A DNA stretch of 64,000 nt from positions 31,110-95,109 of the forward strand of contig JSYX01000052.1 in the NCBI GenBank assembly GCA_000787465.1, read 5' to 3'. Origin of the DNA: Thermomucor indicae-seudaticae (taxonomy: Eukaryota; Mucoromycota; Mucoromycetes; Mucorales; Lichtheimiaceae). Positions 57,379-64,000 of the stretch are shown here, in pieces; positions within the stretch are counted from its first letter, which is position 1, and the number at the start of each line of letters is the position of its first letter. Both the position numbers and the translations under genes were made by a program. Below the pieces are notes generated by a model. The model saw nothing but the letters and a program-made list of their open reading frames with translations, did not search any database and was not told the DNA's origin.

Positions 57379-58996
57379 CTACAATGGCCATCTAGGCTGC
57401 TGCGGCAGCCTCTCTGCTTCAAGTTGTTTAGCGCGAGCGTTTCACTGGCGAAGACCATACGGTTTCCAGACTACCACGCCGGAACTTATGGAAAGCAAAG
57501 TTTTCCTGGTAGAAGTTGCACGTCGTTCTCCTATTGCATTCGTTTGTGTAGAAGGAATGTCGGAAGTTGGTAGAGCAAGCATGGCGTTTTCAGTTCCTTA
57601 GGAGTCCTGGCGTGGACGATATTTGACACGGCTATGTCTGCCAATCCACAATTCCCAAGCAATGCAATATCGATATTTACGTATATTTGAAAATTTGTTT
57701 GCATGCGGATGTTGAGTTTTTGAGTACCAGGTCTCTCTGAGTAAACGTTGTCCTTCCGTCCTTCTTGCATAAACCTTTTCCTATCTCGCTGATTTCCCCG
57801 CCGAGCACCTTTGCATCAAAACTGCGTGTAACAAGTCGTATGATCAACAATGTTTGCTTTATTCGAGAATCCTCTCTCTGGTGTTTACATATTGAGTTTA
57901 TCACATAAACCAAGATAACCATTTATCTTATTAGGTTGAATTAATAAGGGTTAGTTGTTCTTGAGTCCTTGAACGTATGAGAGTCCAAACATCAGTTAAC
58001 TGCTAAACGCGTTCCCAATGCCATATGATGGGATAACGGCAAGCGCTGCAGCCTTAGCACTAAGTTCAAGAACTTCTGCTAGAATTTTGACGGTCTTTTA
58101 CACATATCCCATTGCAGTGTCGTTGACGCTTATTTCGCGAAGCTTTGTAGCTTCGTAAGAGCATAGATATCATTAGGCACGGACGTAATCTATCCATAAC
58201 CAACGGTGACAGCTGTAACACAGCTACGGTGGGCTACCTTCACCCCCCAGTCTCTGAGATAGCACTGGAAAGCTTCATCAAAGCTTCATTTGTTTCATTC
58301 TGTTAAACAAAGACTTGACTGCGCCGTGCACATATGCTGAATACATACGTCCGTCCATGACGTCTTTAACTTTACGTACAAAATGATTATCCCAATATCC
58401 TCATGTTCAAAAACCTGCTTTAAGATCTCAGTATTTCCGATGCATTGTCCTTCTAGCTCGCAGAAATATGCGCGAACTCTCACTTGACTTTATTAGGCTG
58501 AAACCCTGTACCCAAATCTTTTGTTTAACTTGGAAATGTTATGCCCGAAATGCCATCCAGACTCTGCAAATAAACTGTTTAAGGATTGAATATTTGCGCT
58601 ATTTGAAATACCACTTGCATAAACCGCGGTAGCAGGTTTTACTTTCCCGGATGACTAGAAATACGTACATTTCCCACAATCTTCGCTTCCAGATGATGCA
58701 AAGTGTACTTACGAGTCCCACAAATATTCAACCATTATTATGATTGGACAATGGAGCCGCCGCGACCTTTCTACAGATCTACAAAGCATAGCAGCCGAAA
58801 ATTTTTTATAAAAGAGCTTGTAGAAGACTGGAAAAATTTTCGGGACTTCTACAGTTCTACGATCTACAAAAATCTACTGAAAACACCTATCAAGTAATTT
58901 TGCATTTATATACATTGTCAACAGAATATAGTACTTGCCTCACCAACCGGAACCTCTCAAGGGAGAAAAGCTGCACCTTTGCAGCGGCCTGCCCAC
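57379..58996. other. Gene-poor region
   Basis: About 1.6 kb with only short chance ORFs. A perfect hairpin CGAAGCT-TTGT-AGCTTCG is at about 58137-58154. A 12-bp inverted repeat is at 58795-58843 (listed separately). Confidence 0.45.
58795..58843. repeat. Short inverted repeat
   Basis: CCGAAAATTTTT (58795-58806) pairs with AAAAATTTTCGG (58832-58843) over a 25-nt loop. Flanking TCTACA/GTAGA-like words extend the symmetry weakly. Confidence 0.5.
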
Positions 58997-59738
58997 TAGG
59001 GCTCGGCATCGGCTCGGGTCTCCCAGATTTTATCCGCGCCGGGAGAATGTGGGACTGGATCTGGGAGGCCTCTCGTCCTAGATTATATTCCAGGCCGGGG
59101 CCTGGGAGTGTGTGCAGTCCCGACCCATATTCTACCGACCCGGATTCCCAGATAACTCCCGAATGCCAAGATATCCAGTTGCATGTACTAGGCACCAGCA
59201 TATTTCTGGCTAATCTGTACAATGCTTGCATCGGTAATACATGTATGACCGTTCGCAGCTATACAGCTCGCTGTGTGCTGATTTTAGATATTTCCCAGCA
59301 CTTCAGATTGCGCAAAGAAAGAATTTAATTTTCCATGTCACCGAAATTAGTCCTGCGCTTCAAAAGTCCTCCAGGGCACTCGAGGCTGCCACGATGGTCA
59401 TCAGTACTTCAGAAGTACACTTTGTTTGTTTGGTCTATAGTTTGTCAAGCGCGTTATACTTGCGGATAACGTCTGAGATCCGATTTCGGACCCATGACGT
59501 GGCCACCGATCTCCACAAGTGGGTGATGCGCAATGTATGTCCGGTAAATCTGGGGAATCTGGGACAATCCATTCGAAACTGGGAACGCAATTGCCCCGCA
59601 TTGTTGGGAACCGGGTGGAAGGCCTGTCCCAGGTTTCCTGAGAACTGGGACTTGGGACAGATGATGTCCCGACCCACATTCAGCCCAGCCCACCCGACCC
59701 GACCCGATCCAACCCGACCCGGCCCATGCCGAGCCCCA
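58997..59738. mobile_element. Non-autonomous hAT-type element (MITE), 742 bp, with 8-bp target duplication
   Basis: The left end reads TAGGGCTCGGCATCGGC. The right end, on the opposite strand, reads TGGGGCTCGGCATGGGC, 15 of 17 bases alike. The flanks are CTGCCCAC (58989-58996) and CTGCCCAT (59739-59746), a near-perfect 8-bp direct repeat, the size made by hAT transposases. GC-rich subterminal repeats of GGGTC/CCCGAC type lie inside both ends, as in many hAT elements. No intact transposase frame lies inside; ORFs of 92-192 codons are low-complexity products of these repeats. Confidence 0.8.
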
Positions 59739-59746
59739 CTGCCCAT

Positions 59747-62700
59747 TCTTCTGGAGCGGCGGAGGCCGCCAGTAACAAGAGAAACAGCTTCCAATGAGCG
59801 ACCGGTTTTCGGAGGATAAGCGCCGCAGAGGACTTGACGCAATATAACACGTGACAGGTTTTCCGGAAGAACTTGACAGCATTGCCATGAATTATGGAGA
59901 ATGAACATACTTCATATCCATAAATCAGTGAGCACTTACACCGAAAAGGGTCGGAAAAGAGGCCGCACAGGTTAATCCATGACTCAGTCTGTATTCTTCG
60001 GATTATGCAAAATTTCAAGCAACTCAGAGGTGTCAGAGTCAAAGCCAAAGTGGATGGTCTAAAGCGGTGACGCTAGTCATTTCTTCCGTTCGAGACTTCA
60101 CTCTGACGAGAATTAGATATAATATTGAGCAGATGAACGCGGCAGTTTTAGCTTGTGATTACAGCTGAAGGCAAGCGGTTCCCGTACTGTTTCCTTCAAC
60201 CCAAAGACTTGCAATCCTTCCTTCGAGGTTGGAGGCCCTTTCACACATGTAGCAAGCCATGAGCCAATCATATCGGGCGGGACACAAAAAACCACATGGC
60301 CGAGAAAGCATAATTCACGTTGGGGATGCAGATAGATTGCGATAGCTGGCTCTAGAAGGGGACTTGGTTCAAGTAGTATAATTGTTTTTGTCGCTGTTTT
60401 ATCAAATGCAGCGGTATTCCTAGCGGCTGTGTTCATTTTGAATTAGCGATAATCAAGAGTCAGACGCAGAGACACATTGCTAGATACAGCAGATGATGTT
60501 AAAGCATGTACGTATATGAACTGCGGCCAAATTAATTATACGTGCAGTGTGGATGTATTATATAGACGCCAGCGACATATTCGCGGGTTGGCATACAAGA
60601 CTCTGATTTGTCTGTTGGCACACCTTTTTTTTCTCCTAACTCTGGCCACACTTTTGTTCAGTATCTTTTTAGAAACTGATACAAGGCTGACCATGGAATA
60701 AACTTATATACGGGCCGGTTTCTGCGCTCGACGCAAGTGAATATATGTTTCGGCAATGCTCTGCAGCCAACTAGCAGATCCTTTATAGCAAATCTATGTA
60801 TACTGTGTATGCGCTGGATCACATCTCCGCTATTAACATTGGCGGACGTGATAGTACGTTGCTGTACACGAACCGGCAGCCCTATGGCTGTATCGATCTT
60901 ATCACACTGTATCTGATGCTAGTCTTTTATGCATCCCGTTTGATCCCAAGTGCAAACGTGCGGGCGAGAAAAAAAAGAAGGAAGTGTGAGAAGTGGGATT
61001 GAATATTGCATACTACGGCAAAGTGCAGAGTGATCGCATATCATCATTTAATGGTATCTATTACATGTTTTCAAACAAGTAAGCTCTCTCTTGGGCTGAT
61101 GCAGAGATTGGCGGTTTGTCTTACATAAATCTCACGCAAAGCCTAGAAAGTAAGGAAAAAACAAACAGGAGGCTATTTCAATGAATAGGAGCATTCTTTG
61201 ATGTGCAAAAACAATATTCGCTCCTTTCGTGAATGAATGATGCAGATATGTCCTGTGAAGAACGAAAGATACGATTTCCACTTTGGATGCGTATCGTATC
61301 TTTTTACATCAGCGACTTCTAGAGTCAGACTCCTTAGGACTGTTGGAAAACCATCATGGAAGAGTATCTCTGACATGAAAATAGGGACAGTAATAGATAT
61401 AGGCTTGATATAAGGTGCGTATTAGGGTTTAGGGTATGAATCAGCCAATAAGAGGACGCCGATTGGCAGAGTAGCATGCTGAGAATTGTGGGACGATAGC
61501 CGAGGTGCCTGCAACGACAAAAAGAAGAATGCACTTATTTTAACGACCTGATATCCGTCATCCGTAGCATTCTCCATGAAATTTGATGAGGATTTGTGCA
61601 TCGGCCTTGCAGTATCCAAGTTCTTGCCAAAAACATGGATGCAAGCATTTAGTCTTCTTCGCTGTATTCATAAGAAACCTTGATGCGCTTAACCGCGAGT
61701 GTGGTTATATATTATGCGAGCTATTTTATGGGAATATGAAGGTTCAAGGCTTTTTCATTCGCATGTCGTGGTTATTATTACATCGGATACCACAAACGCT
61801 TAGAGAAAAAGACAAGAGCTTAAGTTGCCTTAGGTGCTTGGCTGTATCATACGTTCTGTAATATATTTTTGCGTTGTATTGATCTATCAGGTTGCATGCT
61901 CGAACGCTTTTGCTCATAAAATGTCTCTTATGTGATCACCAGCGCTTGCTATCCTCGTGTTTGTGGCAATACTTGGAATGCAGATGCTTCGGTCGTTGCA
62001 TAACAGCAAGTATGGGATAAATAGATCTTTCCGTCTCTTTTTGTTCGTTCGAAACATGCTGCTCATTACATCAGAAAACTTTCCATTTTGACTTTCCTTA
62101 GGATAATTTGAGCAGTATTTACGCGTGATAGTGCATAACTGACTCCACCGTTACTTTGGATAAGAAGTAACCATCACTAAGCAGTTTTCGGTCGTGGAAA
62201 TTTCCTCTGTCCAGACGCGAAGTAGGCGTACAGCTGCCTCAGATGCGATTACCTCTAAGCGGCTTCAATGACAATACCTTTTACATATCGCACCAAGCAA
62301 AAAGAAAATCTTGATTATGACATGCACTAACGATTGATACGATATGCGCAAGATGCATTATCATTAGTATTCATAGGTTGCCACACATTGTTGGTCCAAT
62401 CTCACTCAGTGAGAGGGACGCGTTGGGCAGAGTATAACAGCCACTTATCGTTGTCGCGTTACGCGAAGACAAAGACACTATTTTCTTCAGCACTTGAACG
62501 CGTGACAAAGACGTGAAAAACGTGCAAAAACCGCGAATTACAGCAAGACGACTCTTTATACACACATATACGCGTAAGGGCATACAATTTTTTCACACTT
62601 GTTTCTGATGAGTGATCATGATGACAGCGGTAATGAACTGATGGAAAACTGAGGTACCCATATACATACGTGTGTGAATTCCCATGTTTGCGAAAGAGGA

Positions 62701-62942
62701 ACGGTAAGACACGTATTCATGCAGACAAACACGTTTTAATATTAGTTTCTCGTTTTTATTCTTTTTTTCTGTATCAAACGGTCTAGTGTGGTTCTTACGT
62801 GTCTCGTGTAATGACACGGTTACACGGTTACGCGATGTTTTTGTCGTTTGTGCGCATGAAATTTTTTTTCCTTCCGAAAGTCTAACGCGAACACGCGCTT
62901 GTGAAACAAAGTCAGCCGTCGGGATTTTGGCGCACGATCACC
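59747..62942. other. Gene-poor region
   Basis: About 3.2 kb. A 107-codon minus ORF at 60113-60436 is listed separately. At 61428-61439 there is TTAGGGTTTAGGG-like sequence. I see no other gene, tRNA or rRNA. Confidence 0.4.
60113..60436 (-). CDS. Doubtful ORF, 107 residues
   Basis: ATG-started minus frame with a hydrophobic patch (ELCFLGHVVFCVPPDMIGSW) and a polar C-terminus. No recognisable domain and no clear splice partners. It may be chance or a fragment of a decayed gene next to the hAT-type element. Confidence 0.2.
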   Translation of the reverse strand: MNTAARNTAAFDKTATKTIILLEPSPLLEPAIAIYLHPQRELCFLGHVVFCVPPDMIGSWLATCVKGPPTSKEGLQVFGLKETVREPLAFSCNHKLKLPRSSAQYYI

Positions 62943-63075
62943 AACTTTCTTTCGGTTTCAACTCTCTGTCGCTTCCGCCTATCTTTCACTTCCATCTCTC
63001 TTTCACTTTCAACTCTTTTTTACTTACCCCTCATTTCACTTTCCCTTCTCTCTCACTTCCAACTCTCTTCCACCC
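62943..63075 (+). repeat. Pyrimidine-rich degenerate minisatellite
   Basis: About 130 bp almost free of purine runs, built on repeated words such as CTTTCACTTTCAACTCT and CTCTCACTTCCAACTCT. It may be a promoter-type CT tract or a simple repeat. Confidence 0.65.
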
Positions 63076-63202
63076 TACTATTATTCATATGTGACTTTTG
63101 AATTCTCGTTGCCTACTACACCACCGTATTCATCTGCTATCGTACTTGCGAGTCATTGTTATACCGAATTCTATATTTGTTTGTTCTTTTATGTAGGGAC
63201 CG

Positions 63203-63560
63203 ATGGAGTACTTGATTGCAGACGCCGGTCTTGGATTCTTGGGTGTTGGAAATCCATGTTTCCTTTTCTGCGGCACCCACTTTGGTCAACGTATTCGCCA
63301 TCCTGGGCGATTTGAAGGCTGTTCAATTGCTTTGGCACCTGGGAGGTCTCTGCCTTCTTTGTCTCAAGGTGTTCCCGGTACTTCATCATGCGTTTTCGGG
63401 TTGCAGGAATATCACGCGTATACGCAACCGAGCGTGGATGTCAACCGCTTCTGGTTCTCTCGCAAAATCTACTCATCGTTGGCACAATCCTCTTCGACCG
63501 TCGGTAGGCGAGCATGGTTTGGTGGCTTTAGAGTCTTGTCCTAGAAGGATGGCCCTCTAA
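63203..63560 (+). other. Overlapping ORFs of unclear status
   Basis: Two plus-strand frames stay open together (63203-63544, 113 codons; 63216-63560, 114 codons) and a minus frame is open at 63189-63389. Base composition is richer in GC than the flanks. The second frame contains FAILGDLKAVQLLWHLGGL, faintly like an ankyrin-type repeat, but no family can be named. It could be a remnant of a repeated gene family. Confidence 0.25.
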
Positions 63561-63599
63561 TGCGAGGTAAGGACAATGATCGTCCGCGACAGCGGGCTT

Positions 63600-63835
63600 A
63601 GGTAGGGTTAGGGTTGAGGGGTTCGACGCTGATATTCGCGCGAGCGAAGCGAGCGTGAATGTAGTCTTATCAAACTCAATAAAAGCATGTTTGAAAACAT
63701 CAAACTCTGTGTGTGTGTGTGTGTTTGCCTGAGCGAAGCGAAGACTTAATGTTTAGGGTGTTAAGTTTCAGGGTAGTAGTAAGGTTTAGGGTGGTAGTGA
63801 TAAGTTCAGGGTATAATCAGTGCAAGTAAGAGCAG
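63600..63835 (+). repeat. Degenerate TTAGGG-like and GAGCGAAGCGA repeat region with a (GT)n run
   Basis: Contains TAGGTAGGGTTAGGGTTGAG (about 63600-63619), GAGCGAAGCGAGCG (about 63643-63656), a pure GT run (about 63706-63724), GAGCGAAGCGAAG (about 63731-63743), and several TTAGGGTG/TTCAGGGT units to 63820. The telomere-like words are scattered, not a tandem array. Confidence 0.6.
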
Positions 63836-64000
63836 TAATAGTAGTAGTGATCCCTGGTATGCGGTTTCTCTATAACTTTGGTATCCGTCTATACGTAGTA
63901 ATGTGCGAAGGCATATTATGTATGAATTATACGCACTTTTGCAGAATGATATAGTAAATGGAGTCAGGATAGTATTGCGTGGAAAAATGACACTTCGCCA

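Noticed and set aside
59241..59908. Long ORFs (144-192 codons) on both strands inside and beside the hAT-type element.
   Set aside because: They translate GC-rich subterminal repeats and show no transposase motif.
1..64000. tRNA, rRNA, spliceosomal RNA genes or CRISPR arrays.
   Set aside because: I found no convincing cloverleaf (with a TTC loop and matched arms), no conserved snRNA words, and no regularly spaced repeat array. A covariance-model scan would be decisive.

Overview
This is a fungal nuclear window. Short spliceosomal introns (mostly 50-100 nt, GT-AG, with a few probable GC-AG) interrupt most genes. The protein set (Chs4/Skt5-like SEL1 protein with a CaaX end, Ste12, Rtt109, p47/Shp1, Rcf2, CNBP/Gis2, CLU1, P5B ATPase) fits an early-diverging filamentous fungus, most likely Mucoromycota. 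The assignment is an inference from gene content and protein style; no rRNA or marker in the window settles it.

Layout: 1-1543 3' end of a P5B ATPase (+); 1807-4451 choline-transporter-like protein (-); 5734-7093 seven-knuckle CNBP/Gis2 protein (+); 7542-7859 mitochondrial F1 epsilon subunit (+); 8614-12912 CLU1 (+); 14227-16852 Chs4/Skt5-like protein (-); 17790-19629 ORC1 (-), head to head with RTT109 (19705-21492, +); 22190-24251 unresolved membrane-protein-like locus (-); 25323-25835 orphan ORF (+); 26585-27200 stop-interrupted coding remnant (+); 27581-29410 GH79 glycosidase (+); 29506-30803 UCHL5/UCH37 (-); 31649-33357 Rad60/NIP45 (-); 34412-35994 class III aminotransferase (+); 36205-37840 TBC Rab-GAP (-); 38888-39804 C2H2 factor (+); 40123-41794 p47/Shp1 (-); 42177-44118 N-myristoyltransferase (-); 45889-46636 Rcf2 (+); 47050-49005 Ste12 (-); 49519-50076 FAS1 protein (+); 50572-51681 ankyrin protein (-); 52926-54903 Prp19 (+); 55563-57168 C1 + Pex24p/DysF membrane protein (-). 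From about 57.4 kb to the end I find no convincing gene. That tail carries a hAT-type miniature element (58997-59738), a pyrimidine-rich tract, degenerate TTAGGG-like runs and a GAGCGAAGCGA motif.

Most genes are housekeeping: replication and chromatin (ORC1, RTT109, Rad60), proteostasis (UCHL5, p47, Prp19), mitochondria (F1 epsilon, Rcf2, CLU1), membrane transport and lipid modification (P5B, CTL, NMT) and cell wall or surface (Chs4, FAS1, GH79). They largely alternate in strand, giving many convergent pairs with short 3' gaps. No operon-like grouping or classical biosynthetic cluster is visible. The most interesting points are the two miniature transposons with readable target duplications, the 75-bp ORC1/RTT109 divergent promoter, a 105-bp tandem repeat inside RTT109, a 21-nt microexon in the aminotransferase, a long GC-AG intron in the CNBP gene, stop-free 3n introns in two genes, and the C1-Pex24p fusion.
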